Below the pieces are notes generated by a model. It was not told the DNA's origin. It was given only the letters and a program-made list of their open reading frames with translations, and did not search any database. This document shows, one piece after another, positions 1 to 11,869 of a stretch of 64,000 bases of DNA (positions within the stretch are counted from its first letter, which is position 1; each line of letters begins with the position of its first letter). The position numbers and the translations under genes are program-made. Source of the DNA: Stenocarpella maydis (taxonomy: Eukaryota > Ascomycota > Sordariomycetes > Diaporthales > Diaporthaceae); NCBI GenBank assembly GCA_002270565.1, contig NQMI01000049.1, forward strand, positions 227,182-291,181, read 5' to 3'.

Positions 1-1747
1 GCTGTGGGGCCTGGGGGGACAGTGGTAAGTGATTGAGGCAGACTTGAGAGCGGTACGGCTGCTAGTGGGCTCACCACCTGCAGGATTCCGAAGACAGTGT
101 GTTGTACGCGCCTTGAAGTTTGCTCCTCAGATGACAAGGTATGCACCAAGGTAGAAGCACAACAGGCCGCAAAAGCCGGAATCTTGCTTGCCGAGTAATC
201 CCATGCCTTCGGCGATTGACCCGTTTCGACACACCGGCGTTGCGCCTGCCCAACGGTCTCGATCGACACAAATAAGCTAAGGTAGCTAGTCAGAATATAC
301 TTCAAAGGACGATATTGGCCCGCAATATACGCAGTTGAGTTTGTATTACAGCCCGTGGCGGTGACCAACAATCGTAGAGCCTAACCGGCTGGCATTAACG
401 CGGCATGACCGTGTTCATGCCCAGGTAAGGGGTCCCACAGGTATCAGAGCAGAGATCCGCCATTCCATGTGGATTCACAGCACTCGCTTTCCCGGAACAA
501 GAGCCCATGCCGCCAGACATCCTGTGCCGCTGTGACTCCGCGGAGAGTCAATTTGAAGCCCAAACGCGGTGGGACTGCACATAAAGAAGCGAGTGTTGCT
601 GTGCTCCGCCGGCCCCGGAGCAAACACTTGTGTAAGATATCTCTTCAAACTTGCATGTGGCGTACAGTGGGCAAGCTTTTAGTGAAATTCCCTGGGCCTT
701 GGCCAGTTATTTCTTGAAAAGTACCAGGCCCTCATCAGATTGGGTGTAAGGGCTGTAATGCGACAGGGGAGGGGCATATCTGGCTGCCCAGCACATGACA
801 TGGCTGCGAGGACCCAGCGGCAATAGGCCAGACTTGCTCCATTTTTGCAGAATCTTGTTCCGGCCGGGCAGACAAGAGGAGAGTCATCGGGTGGGGCCCA
901 TATTCCTGGCTTGGCTTGCCTGGGTGCATGTGCTGGGAGAATTCCGCCCTGGCTCGAGTACCGGCACAGACCGTCTCAAGCGCCGAAGCCAGAGGCGGAT
1001 CTGGACCAGCAAATGGCTGCTGGATCTTGGCGTTCTTGTTGCAATAAAAGAACAATACCTATGGCTGAAGGGTCCTGACATGGCCACTGATGACCTCGGG
1101 AAGGCATGTTATGTGACTTCAACATATACATGGCCTCAGCCGAGCCCTTCAAGGACCTTGCCCCGAATCACGAGCGGCGGGCAGCATCCCACCCTGTGTA
1201 GAAAAATGCTTCTCAGCTTCAACAGGTCGAGCGACCAGTTTGGCCAAGCCCTACACACGGTTCAGATCTTCGACCGCTGCCATCACCCTGAGACGACCTG
1301 CATGCACCTGGTATGGTCCAGGCCGCGGAAGAAGGAGGCCGTGATTGCAGCTGTGCAGTCTGAACAAGGAGCTCCGAGAAAAGGAGAGAAGTCGAGGTGA
1401 GGTTTACGTCTTGGGTTGGAGACTCAGCCAGCAGTTCTGTGCAAAGTGCTTACATGTGCCATTTCCCAGTTGTGATGCTTGAGAGTGGTCCCAAACACAG
1501 TCAGTCGGTGATCCTGTTGGTTCCAACGTCGTGACCAATGTGGTGCAGGGTGGTCGTTCCGGTATGAATGTGAAAAGCGCAGACGTCGACGTCCCCAGTG
1601 CGTGAGGAGGGGCCACAACGACGAGTGCTGCGATTGATGAAGGAAGTCAAGTAAGGCTCGGCTCGGGCCAAGCAGCGCGAGGGAGACAAGTCGCGAGGCG
1701 AGGTGCCTCATGAACGCTCGGGCCGTAAGAGGGACCTCAGGCGGGCT
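1..1747. other. Gene-free left flank
   Basis: I see no convincing gene here. Open frames up to about 200 codons exist on the plus strand (roughly 795-1400), but they have no recognisable motif and overlap open frames in other phases and on the other strand. Base composition is ordinary (GC-balanced) up to the inverted-repeat element that begins near 1748. The left window edge may cut an upstream gene, but nothing at position 1 looks coding. Confidence 0.5.
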
Positions 1748-1987
1748 GCCAGCCTCGAAGACAAGTCAAATAGGCTGGCCCAGTAGGCGTTTTGCGACAA
1801 AACCCCAATTTTGCACCTTTGGCCCCGCAACCCTGATATACTGACACCCCTACTGATATACCCAACCTCCTATTAACCACAACCATAACCCTAACCATAA
1901 GCTTTAATCTAACTTTAAAAATAAAATATTAATATATATAAAGAATAATATTTTATATTTCTAAATTTAATTATTAAGTCATATATA

Positions 1988-2033
<46 letters not shown>

Positions 2034-2386
2034 TATTAAATCTTTATTAATTAATTATTTAATATTAACATTATAATTTAATATAATTTATTTATTTAAA
2101 TATTTTATAATTTAAATTTTCGTTTCTAAATAAAAAATAATATTAATCTTAAATTAGTAAATCAAAAATAATTACTTTATTTATATATTTATAATAATTT
2201 AATTAGATTTATAAAAACAAATTGAACTATAAATATTAAAGTAGTAGCCTTAGTATATATATTAAGTGAAGGAGGTACTAAAGGTATAGGGTAAGTCTAG
2301 TATTAAAAAAAAGGGAGGTAGGGCAAAAGTGCAAAATTAGGGTTTTATTGCAAAACGGCTTCTAGGCCAGCGTAGTCAAGGCTGGC
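1748..2386. mobile_element. AT-rich inverted-repeat element, MITE-like, with 5-bp flanking duplication
   Basis: The left end (from GCCAGCC at 1748) and the right end (GGCTGGC, ending at 2386) are inverted copies of each other. The best-matched part is near 1793-1830 against the reverse complement of about 2320-2357; both read close to GCGTTTTGC-AAAACCC-AATTTTGCAC. Differences between the arms are mostly C-to-T/G-to-A. Outside the ends the same five bases, GGGCT, occur at 1743-1747 and 2387-2391, which fits a target-site duplication. The interior is very AT-rich, has no coding capacity and contains a TA microsatellite. I infer a non-autonomous DNA transposon (MITE-like) that has decayed, possibly through RIP. 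The superfamily cannot be assigned from these ends. Confidence 0.6.
1992..2029. repeat. (TA)n microsatellite
   Basis: An uninterrupted run of TA dinucleotides lies in the middle of the AT-rich inverted-repeat element. Confidence 0.95.
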
Positions 2387-2940
2387 GGGCTGTTTTTCAT
2401 CCCCTTGTTTATTTTTTTGAAGTGGATGACCTTCACTTGCCCCCGCGCCAGTCATTCAAAGCCTAAGCCTAAGCCTCAGCCTTGTTCTCGGTTGACAATG
2501 CCAACACCTGCCCACCTTCAGAGACACGTCGTGTTCTCGTCTTCAAACAGGCCACTCACTGGTCGGTCAATCGCCCAGTGCACCAATCTTGGTTCCGACT
2601 GGTCGGGGTTGTGCTCCAACCACCATTGGATGGCTGTGTCCGCCCCAGGCGGCCCTTCCGAAGTGCCTGCCCCAGAGACGTGGGCTAGGTAGTAGGTAGG
2701 TCCGGCAGGTAGCTACCTGTCCCAGCCGCACGGCGGCCCTGGGGCCTCCAAGGCTCTGACTGGTGACTGGTGTGAGAGGGCAGCCGAGAGCGAGCTTCCC
2801 ACACACTCAGGCCTCTCTGCTCATCAGCCTCATCCGCATCCTCATGGCTCATTGGATGCACGGCTGCATCCCGCCTGGTTCGACTTGATGCCTGCTCATC
2901 CTCTCATTCCCCTTCCCCATCGCCCAATACCCACCTCGCC
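2387..2940 (+). promoter_or_regulatory. Presumed promoter and 5' leader of the JmjC gene
   Basis: Ordinary GC-rich sequence between the inverted-repeat element and the ATG at 2941. The last 100 bases are rich in CT and CATCC stretches, typical of fungal leaders. No specific binding site can be named. Confidence 0.4.
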
Positions 2941-5636
2941 ATGGCTTACCTGACCGGCGCGCCGGCTGCCTTCATGCCGCAGCCTCGTCCCGCCGCCCCT
3001 GAGCCCTTCTACAGCCAGGCTGTCTTCCGTGCATTTGACGATGACCCATCCAGCACCGCGACGACGCCGCCGCCGCCGCCGCCTGCCTTCAGTCCACCAG
3101 AGGCCGCACCCACGCCTGCCTCTGCGCCTGCGCCTGCGCCTGCATCCGCAGCCCTATCTCACAACGGCAGCCAGTCGTCCCCGCCCCGTCCCAATGGCGC
3201 TCTCGTGACGCCCATCAACCCTTCCGAGCGTGAGATGGCCGAGGGGCTCATCCAGATGAGATCAGGCCTTGCGCCAACAGCCCTGACCCCCCCAGCCCAC
3301 TACGCGCCCGCACGCACTCCGGTGCATCAGCATCAGCACCCACACCCGCACCCGCACGAGACACCAACTGCCAACGGCCACAACTCTCTCATCCAAACAG
3401 GCCAAGAACCACATCTGATCGAGGCACCATCACCTCTACCGCTTCCTTCACCCGTGGCGGCTCCAATACCACCAGCCCCATCGCCAGCATATGGTGCCCC
3501 GCCGCCGCCAGCCCTGGCCCATCGCCCAGCCGTGTCCACCTCCTCAGATGAGCCTACTGGCCGGCACTCTGATGACTTCTCTCTCGCCGATAACAGTGAC
3601 ACCACCATTACCGACCCTCAGGTCGACCGCCCCGAGGGACTTGCTGGTCTATCGCCTCAGTCCGGGCCTACTCTCACCCCTGCCCACGGTCCTTCTCATG
3701 AGAGCATCTCGACGGCTCCGCCGCGACCGGCAAGTACCAACGGCTCAGATCCACATGTCTTCAATGGCGCCCCTGGGGAAGCAGCGACCCTGGCACCCCC
3801 TATATTGCAACCACTGCTTGTGCACCCCGAGGCACCAAGGCCGGGCACGCAATCACCAAGAAGCCGCCCGTACGACCCATCAGCGCCTATTCTATCATCT
3901 ACTTTACCGCCAGTCCATGGGGGCCACTGTTGCTGCCGCGCGGTGCCCCAGTCGTTCTTGGCCGTCCTGGACGATGGGAAGTTCTCAGATATCGATACCC
4001 TAGCGAAGCTGTACGGTGCATGCCGGAACCACTTGTGCCCTGCACATCTGAGCGCATACGCACAGCTTATCACCGGTGCCCTTGAGGCAACTCGTTCGGT
4101 GACCCCCATGGCTGTCACGCCCCAGCCGGCCGTCGAGAGGGCGCCGCAGATGGATCAGCGTCCCTTGAGCTTTGAGGAGACCGGGTCCGGCACCAAGTGG
4201 ACGGCTGTGCCCCGGAGGAGACGCGCGACATCGATACCTGGAATCGACGAGATTGAGCTTGAACTGCCCCCAAAGAGGCGGCGGCTGGCCGCCGACGATC
4301 CTGTGTCCAAGACCGAGGCGCAATCACCTCCAGGACATGGCCGTCCTGACTTCTGGAACAAACCACAATCGCACTCCACTGACTGCCGGCCCCAAGCCGA
4401 CGTGGCGTTCAACGAGGAGTTCCGGCGCAAGGTTCTTGCTGAGTTGGAGCACGAGTTCACCGACCGTAAGGAGGACGACTGGTCTCGTGGTGAAACGACA
4501 AATAGATATATTCACGCTATACTCTCAAAGTGCGAGCACCCAAATACGGACGTCAGGAAGGGCCATATTGATGTCGGCTTCCTGAATTCCCAAGAGGCTT
4601 CTACGATACTAGAGCGGGGTACCGAACGGCTTCCGATCATCACCACAGGTCAACAGCAGTTCAAGTGGACCGGGAGCGAACGCCCGATAGCGCAACTCTT
4701 CAAGCGCATGGAAGACCTGAGCAGACAGGTGTCGGTGCAGATACCTTCTCACAGCTTTGACCTGCCGTCATACGAAACGAAAAGTTTGAGTGCCATCCGG
4801 GACCGCTTCCTCCGGGGCGAGGTTTCGCGAGATCCATGGAATATCCTCGATCTCCGAAGTCCCCTCCCACCCTCGATACTGCCGTCCTTCCTTACGGGCG
4901 AAAACTGTCAGCTTCTCCCCCGGATCCGCGATGCATTGCTGGAAGGCCACTGCGCGGAGCGGATCAAGGCAACCCGGGTGGAGTGGAATGAGTGGACGGA
5001 GCTGCTCGAGTGGGTTTTGATGTCTGAGGGGGGCCACAACACGGCACCACACATGGACAGTCACGGCTGGTCGACGTGGATCACCATCCAGGAGGGTAAT
5101 TTTGGTTTTGGGTGGCTTGCACGACCGACCGATAAAGAGCAGGAGGACTGGATGAACGACCCGCTGAACTATACGGGGGGCAACTGGCGTTTCGTGGTCC
5201 TCAAGCCAGGCCAGACAGTCTTCTTCCCATCCGGAACCGTACACTTTGTGTTCAGGCTGCACGCCGAACAGACCCTCGCGCTGGGCGGGCACCTCCTGCA
5301 GTGGACCGCGCTGGAGCGCTGGGTGCAGATCATCCTGTGGCAGCTGAAGAACCCCAACATCACAAACGAGGACCTGGGGACGGCGCCTCTCAAGTACATC
5401 CGAAGCGCGAGGAAGCTAGTAGAGCACCGCATGGCCAACTGGCGTGTCACGACCATGGGCGGCATGCCAGCGGTCACTCGGTTCCTGGCGCTCGCGACTG
5501 TAAGCCGTCAATCCCTTCCCAACGTGAATCCTTGTACCATTGGGGTGCTATTTGTGTGGCTGGATCCACTGACAGAACGTTGCAATAGGAGGTAGAGAGA
5601 TGGTACCAGAAGAAGAAAAAGAAGCGGGCCAGGTAA
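2941..5636 (+). CDS. JmjC (cupin-fold) domain protein with long Pro-rich N-terminus
   Basis: Two exons, 2941-5499 and 5589-5636 (868 aa). The 89-nt intron starts GTAAGC, has a CTGAC branch site and ends ATAG. Splicing replaces an unspliced run-on tail with a short basic end (KKKKKRAR), a plausible nuclear signal. Residues 1-400 are low-complexity (poly-Pro, PAPAPA, His-Pro repeats) and probably disordered. The C-terminal third resembles a JmjC domain: H704-x-D706 in APHMDSHG and H768 in GTVHFVFR fit the Fe(II)-binding HxD...H triad, with LKPGQTVFFPSG between them as in JmjC enzymes. Known family members are 2-oxoglutarate-dependent demethylases or hydroxylases in the nucleus; the substrate here is unknown. 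A KRRR cluster near residue 445 could be another nuclear signal. The ATG at 2941 has a good context (CGCCATGG). It converges on the cystathionine gamma-lyase gene. Confidence 0.75.
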
Positions 5637-6885
5637 CCTGCGACGAGACGGCCACTCTCTCGCAGCGACTGATACATCACCCCGGGCATTATTGATTTCG
5701 CCGTTCTTGACTCTCCCTGTTAGACGCTGTTTCCATGCTCTGTTGAAATTTGCGAAACCGAAAATAGGGAAGTAGACAAAAAAGGCATTGATGATTTGGA
5801 TGGTATGGCGTTTTGCTGGTGTGATATCATGGTTACCCACTCTCTTTTCTCCCTCCATAGCCCGTCGCGTAGCGTTCCGTCGCGTGCCAAACGTGCATAA
5901 ACGTTATGGGAGAGGTTAATAGTGGATGGATCAATTTGGGGATCGCCTGCAAGGATAGCAAGGCGCAGGAGAAGAGGACTCATGGTCATATTTCCAATCT
6001 GGATGGTTGGGGGGTGGGTGTCTTCTTGGTTTCCTTCGTTGCCATTGCGTGTTGCTTTGTTTCCCTTCTCCCTACCTACACACAGACATCCATCCATCCC
6101 ATCATCGGCTACGAAGCGGCGCCCGTCGCGCTCTTGTTATCACTTACATTTGCACGAACACGCAATCTCTCACACTATACATGCATACGTACAGCATGGA
6201 TGAGCATGAGCATCACCATGCGCATGGCTAGTTTGCTCCCCCGAATTTTCTTCTTTTGGTCACGGACTGCGTTACACTGGATTTGGCAAGGCGGGGGGGG
6301 GGGGGAGGTGGTTCAAGCTCGACCGGTCGGTCGGTTGAGTGGTCTGTTGGCTTGTGTCGAAAGCGAGAAAAAAGGGGGCCACATACATCACGGAGAAGGA
6401 CGGCATTGGGAGGCGTACTTAATGTCTAGCCACTTGCCGCACTCAATGGCAATGATTTGCGGCTGATTGCTTCCCGAGTGAAATACGGGATGCCTACCAG
6501 CCCCTCCAAGGCCAACACTGACACTCATTCAAAGCTATACAAATAACTACGCGCCGAGATGGTGTTGGGACAGGGAAGAAAAAAAAGCTCGCGTAGTTAT
6601 TGGGCCAATTCATTATTGGCCAGAGGTTGGTGGAGCCCCCAAATGTGTGATGTGCTCCTCAGTTGATAGGACACCATGCCTATCAAATACAAGCCCAACC
6701 AATGTATAACGCCTCATGATCACCGTCTTTTTCACCTGGATTTCCGGGTGACCTTCTTCTTCTTCTTCTTCTTTTTCCGGGTCGATACAGCCGTGAAACG
6801 GAATCCCTTTCCTTCTGGCATGAAAATAGCCAGAGACAAAACGCCACCGTTGAGGGTCCATTCCCGCCAGACATTGGGGGGGGGT
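5637..6885. other. Convergent intergenic region with G13 tract
   Basis: Shared 3' region of the JmjC gene (+) and the cystathionine gamma-lyase gene (-). No gene seen. It contains a 13-base G run at 6293-6305 and, on the plus strand, a 9-base G run at 6876-6884 directly beyond the stop codon of the minus-strand gene. A CTT/TTC-rich microsatellite lies at about 6753-6773. Confidence 0.5.
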
Positions 6886-8157
6886 CTAGCTGCCGTTGCC
6901 GCTGCTCGTCTCAGCGACAGCCCTCTCCAGCGCGTTGATGACGTCGGCGCGCAGGTCGTCTGCGTCCTCGACGCCGCAGCTGAGGCGGACGAGGTCGTCA
7001 AAGACACCGACGGCCTCGCGCTGGTCCTTGGGGATGCCGGCGTGGGTCATGCTGGAGGGGACCTCGCACAGGCTCTCGACGCCGCCCAGCGACTCGGCGA
7101 GGGTGAAGACGCGGGTGAGCTGGCAGAAGCGCTCTGCGGCGGCGTGGCCGCCCCGGATGCGGAAGCTGAGCATGCCGCCACCCATGCCGTCGCGGTGCTG
7201 CCTCGTGGCGATGGCGCGGTGGGGGTGGGAGTCGAGCCCCGGGTAGTTGACGGCGACGACGTGGGGGTGGGCCTCGAGGGCGGTGGCGACGGCGGTGGCG
7301 TTGCGGGTGGCCTCGCGGGCGCGCAGGTGCAGGGTCTTCAGGCCGCGGTGGGCGAGCCAGCAGTCGAAGGCGGAGGGGACGGCGCCGATGGCGTTCTGCA
7401 GGAATGAGAGGCGGGCGCGCAGGTCGTCGCTGTTGAAGGCGGCGACACCCATGACGACGTCGGAGTGGCCGTTGATGTACTTTGTGACGCTGTGGACGAC
7501 AATGTCGGCGCCATGGTCGAGGGGGTTCTGGACGTAGGGGCTCATGAAGGTGTTGTCGACGACGACCATGATGCCGTGGGCGTGGGCGGCGGTGGCGACC
7601 TTGCGGATGTCGACGAGGCGCAGGGTGGGGTTGGAGGGGGTCTCGATCCAGACGAGGCGCGTCGCGTCGGTGATGTGCTCGCTGACGTCGACATCGATGG
7701 TGGGCGTGAAGGTGACCTTGACGCCGTGGGCCTTTGCGACCTGGGTGAAGTAGCGGTGGGTGCCGCCGTAGACGTCCGAGACGGAGATGACGTGCGACCC
7801 GGCGGCCAGGCTCTGCAGGATGTTTGCGGTGGCGGCGCTGCCGGACGAGTAGGCGAGGGCGTACTTGGCGTGCTCCAGGGCGGCGACGGCAGTCTCGAGG
7901 TTTGTCCTGTTGGGGTTGCTGCTGCGGCTGTACTCGTACTCGCCCACGGGCTTGCCGACTGCGTGCTGGGCAAAGGTCGTGGAGAGCGAGATGGACTCGA
8001 TGACGGCGCCGGTGGCAGGGTCATGAGGGGAGCCGGCGTGGACGGCGAGGGTGCCGAAGCCCTGGGCCGGGGAGGGCGCGCGAGGCGGCGTCTCGATGGG
8101 CTGGTCATGGGCGTGGCTGTGGCCGTGGCCGTGGCCATTGAGGACGGGGACGGTCAT
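6886..8157 (-). CDS. CYS3: Cystathionine gamma-lyase
   Basis: Single-exon gene for a 423-aa PLP enzyme of the Cys/Met-metabolism family (fold type I). Cystathionine gamma-lyase cleaves cystathionine to cysteine, 2-oxobutyrate and ammonia in reverse transsulfuration in the cytosol. Family marks are visible in order: the YSRSSNPNR phosphate and active-site loop (about 76-84), SGSAATANILQSLAAG (104-120), SDVYGGTHRYF (127-137), DNTFMSPY (201-208), and SVTKYINGHSD with K226 as the PLP lysine. The C-terminal substrate loop contains SLGGVESL. Length is slightly above the usual 390-400 because of a His-rich N-terminus (HGHGHGHSHAHD), possibly metal-binding. Cystathionine gamma-synthase and related enzymes share this fold; the overall pattern fits fungal gamma-lyases (yeast CYS3, Acremonium mecB) best. 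Strong third-position GC bias creates long antisense open frames that are not genes. Confidence 0.92.
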   Translation of the reverse strand: MTVPVLNGHGHGHSHAHDQPIETPPRAPSPAQGFGTLAVHAGSPHDPATGAVIESISLSTTFAQHAVGKPVGEYEYSRSSNPNRTNLETAVAALEHAKYALAYSSGSAATANILQSLAAGSHVISVSDVYGGTHRYFTQVAKAHGVKVTFTPTIDVDVSEHITDATRLVWIETPSNPTLRLVDIRKVATAAHAHGIMVVVDNTFMSPYVQNPLDHGADIVVHSVTKYINGHSDVVMGVAAFNSDDLRARLSFLQNAIGAVPSAFDCWLAHRGLKTLHLRAREATRNATAVATALEAHPHVVAVNYPGLDSHPHRAIATRQHRDGMGGGMLSFRIRGGHAAAERFCQLTRVFTLAESLGGVESLCEVPSSMTHAGIPKDQREAVGVFDDLVRLSCGVEDADDLRADVINALERAVAETSSGNGS

Positions 8158-9784
8158 GATGGCGGCCGGGTGGAGGCTGGACCGCGACTGCTATGGAGGT
8201 CCGGTGGGATGAAGAAACGGGAGGCGATGCTCGAGGCACGACGAGGCAGACGTGTCCAGCGGGTCGGTCCAGGAGGGCCAAGGCGTCTGCTGGGTGGAAA
8301 GGGCGAGGGCCAGATGGACGGGGTGAGATATGAATATATACACATGCAGATGCGGAAAGGTATGGGGGGTGCGCATCTCAGATATCCATTGTGCAGAGAA
8401 AGTACAACCACATAAAAAAGTCGGCTCACAGTCACGGGGGAAACGGCGGTGATGACGAGAGAAGATCCGCTAGGACCGATGGCGCAATCGAAGACAAGAC
8501 ACAACGAGGCCCACTGACTAATTCCTTGGATGCGCAGAGGGATTTGTTGTCTTTTTTTTTTTTTTTTTGGGGGGTGGTCTTTTTTCTTCTGGCTGTTTCT
8601 CATGCTGACAGATGCTATATGCACTAAGCAGGTGGTCTACCTAGATCACATGCAGGTGCGACATGTAATCCGGTGCTGTATAAGCTAAGCTACCTTGGCT
8701 GTTGTCTCGGTAATCTGGACGGAATGCCAGCCATTGGACTGCGCCCTTCCAGATGCAGATGCAGATGCAGATGCTAAATGTGCCTCCCGGCTTACTATTG
8801 ACGGTGAAATATCCTCCACCTCATCAAGAGGCGCGCACGAGCTTTGGTTGTGGCCGAGGCCGATGGAAGCCGCTTGCGGTGGTTCAAACACCGGGTCAAT
8901 CGATGCAACATTTTGGCAACCCCGGCCAGGCAGGTGGTATTGGGAAGGGTCGCAACAACACTTGCTGTGTAATCACACTAGCTAATCGACACTCCGGGTG
9001 TCACCTCTTTCTCCCCCCACGTGGCCTGCCGAGTACGCATGCAGCCAACCATGCGCGACCAAGGCACCACACGGCTTTGGAACCATCCCGACTTCCGAAT
9101 GGCCAAGTCGGAGATATCTGCTATATCCAGGCGAGGCGTTCTTTCTTGATTGCAGCCAGCGCTTCTGTGTGCCTTGGGGCGGTGGACCGGGACTGCGCGC
9201 GCAGCACACTTGATACCGTCTCTTACCTCAGGCAGACCGGATGTGTTGCAGCGACACGCTGACGTTTCTGATTCACCACCCGCAAAGGAGGAGGGGGGTA
9301 AGCCGGCGTGGAACTTCAAATGACTACCAGGTCAAGACATGCCAGGACAGACGTCCACAACCAACAGAAAAGCATAGAACCCCAACAGCCCGCGCCCTGA
9401 CCGGATGGCATCTCGTCCTATGGCCAGGGCAGCTCTCAGCTGTCCAGGTATGGTCTTCAGGGCGACACGGCGACACGGCGACTTTTTATCCCATCACATG
9501 CTGCTGGGCTTGCGATAAAGGCGCCAGCCACCCCGGCAGGGACCAGCTGCCCGGCCTGTCATGAACTCGGGGAAGCTCCTCGGCCATAGGCTCGTCCTCC
9601 ACCCCATCGACATTGCACTCTGAGCCGTGGAAACGAAGACGCTTGGCCCATCCTGGTCGTTCCAATAACACGGCTCGCTGAGATAACTGTTATGAACCAA
9701 CACGATGGCACCCAAGGGACCCGTTTCAATAGCCCAAGCAATCAAAAACAGATACCACAACGCAGCCCCATATGCACTAGACTA
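8158..9784. other. Upstream region of cystathionine gamma-lyase; no gene seen
   Basis: Contains the presumed promoter and leader of the minus-strand lyase gene next to 8157. A 17-base T run lies at 8552-8568, followed by G6, and a GCAGAT/ATGCAG hexamer repeat lies near 8750-8775. Open frames further right are short and overlap one another. Composition changes to AT-rich near 9785. Confidence 0.45.
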
Positions 9785-11289
9785 TAGAGTCAGCAAACAC
9801 ATAGGGTTAGGATTTAGCTTACGAGGCTCACAAGCAAGCTATATAAGCTAGCTTAATAAATAAAGTATTAAGCTTTATATTATAAATTATAAGATTATTT
9901 AATATACTAATAAGGTAATAAAAAAATTAAATATATAAAAATATAACTATTATTATAATAAATAGCTTTTATAAAATAAATTATTTAATTTTTAAGTTAA
10001 AGAATTTATTTAATAATTAATTAGCCTTATAGATTTTAATTATATTTTTTAAATAATATGTTTTAAAAATATAAAGTATTAAAATAGACCTAAAATTAAA
10101 AGGTAATTAATTTTTAATAATTTATTAACTTTAATTTACTTTAATACTTTCTTAAGGCTAAATGTTTAATAAAATTTAATATTAAGTAATAATGATTAAA
10201 CTTTATTATATATTTTTTAATAATTTATATATTTTAAAGAACTATAGTAAATATAATACAGCTAAAAGTATTAAGATTTATATTACAATAGATTTTATAT
10301 ATATAATACTATATATTAGCTATAGCTAAGCTGGATTTCGTAGGGAAAAAAAGAAAAAGAAGAAAACTTTATAGCTTAAGATTTAAGCTTTTACCTTTAG
10401 ATTTTGAGCTAAAAATTAAAAATCTAAACTATTTTAAATACCTAGGATTATATCTTATAATATTATCTCCTTATGCCTCCTTCTTCTTCTAAAATCTAGC
10501 CAGAATTAAGGGTTTTAATAGGCCAGCTTATTTTAAGCTAAAGGTAGCTTATAAACCTCTTATCAGGGTCTAGTATGTCACTCTAGGTTAAGGCACTGTC
10601 AGGGCCTATCGTGCCTATCAGGGTCTATTGTGCTGCCCTGGCAGAAGCCCCGGTATTGAGGCTCTATAGAGGGACCCTCCCCTGATAACATGCCGGCCGG
10701 AGGCACCTCTTATATGATATAAAAAAGTAGTAATAATGTAAGGAAGAAGCAGGTTATATTATTAAAAGAATATGAAAGGGAAAAAGTTTAATAGATAAAA
10801 CGGAAAAAAGGGGGGAGGCAAGTTTAATTATATCTATCTATATAAATATATTACTCCTATACTATAAGTTTACTATACAGCTGCTATATATACCTATTCA
10901 CTCTACTTATATTCCATAACCCTTATAATCTGAATTTGCAAGCCCTCTTAGAGAAGCAGACTATCTAGGATACCAGTATAGCACCCCATACCTCAACTAA
11001 TACACTCCTGACGCAGTACTACTACTCCCGAGCAGTACAAACCCACCGCACAGGCTACCCACCTAAAGAGTCAACCCACCCTTAATCCTAAGACCTAACT
11101 ACCCTCAGCCTAGCCCCTTAGGCCTAATATACTAACTCTTATTATCCCCACAACTATACTGCTATACCTAAGCATTAAGATAGTAGCAGATAAGGATACC
11201 TACCTTAATAGAAAAGCCTTGAAATAAAAAGAGGTAAAGGTCAACTAACTTATTAAGAAAGAATAATTATACTATTACCTCTATACTAA
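9785..11289. other. Unassigned AT-rich sequence left of the Gypsy gag remnant
   Basis: Mostly AT-rich with no readable protein. A less degraded stretch at about 10555-10710 (containing TGCCGGCCGGAGGCACC) and the proline-codon-rich stretch at about 10980-11170 could be the LTR/leader and gag N-terminus of the Gypsy remnant that follows. I cannot define ends. Confidence 0.35.
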
Positions 11290-11868
11290 ATACATAAGGT
11301 TAGTGCTACTTATGTGTAATAAGGATAAATCACTAAGTACTATAACCCTAGTTATATTAATAGGTTGCTATTCTATATCCTTAAGAAGCAAACCCACTAG
11401 GGTAGCTACTTTAATAATATATATAAGCAAGGCTAGCAACCTATTTACTCTTATTTATAAGGGTACCTTATTTATAGAATTAAATACCTTCCTTTATAAC
11501 CTAAAGTAATACTTCTAGCTATATAACTTTTAAGAGGATTAGGATAAGACTAGCTATATTATATACTGCTTCTATATAGAGCGTAAATAAAACTAAATTA
11601 ACTATACTGCCTAGCTAGAGTTGGTTAGTAAGGATCCCTATGCTTTATTCTTTATATAACTAAAGAAATTCCTTTAGAATTAGTTAGTAGATCTAAATAT
11701 ATGAATTATTACTATAATGGTAAAGTAAATAAGATTTATATAAGGCAAGTATAAAATAATAATAAAGTTCATTTACTAATATTAGAAAAATAAAATAGAA
11801 GCTAATTAGACCCCTAATAATGAAGAATATATTACTAATATACTTAGGAGGTTTTATTAAGATATATA
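11290..11868 (+). pseudogene. Ty3/Gypsy-type gag remnant
   Basis: One plus-strand frame from about 11440 keeps a recognisable retrotransposon Gag pattern despite many stops: ELNTFLYNLK, then a Tyr-Phe/Leu-Tyr-Asn-Phe segment, DKTSYIIYC, and INYTA followed by LELVSKDPYALFF and LKKFL. This resembles the retrotrans_gag region of fungal Gypsy elements (capsid-like protein). Nearly all stops are TAA/TAG at positions where Gln is expected, fitting C-to-T decay. The remnant ends at the N at 11869, beyond which an oppositely oriented Copia remnant begins, so its pol genes are absent from this assembly. Confidence 0.5.
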
Positions 11869-11869
11869 N

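Noticed and set aside
795..1400. 201-codon open frame
   Set aside because: No motif, overlaps alternative frames on both strands, no clear promoter or intron structure.
1878..1902. AACCATAACCCTAACCATAA, resembling telomere repeats
   Set aside because: Only about one exact CCCTAA unit, inside a decayed inverted-repeat element; not an interstitial telomere array.
7465..8415. 316-codon plus-strand open frame opposite cystathionine gamma-lyase
   Set aside because: Low-complexity Gly/Asp/Val composition, produced by the GC-biased third positions of the real minus-strand gene.
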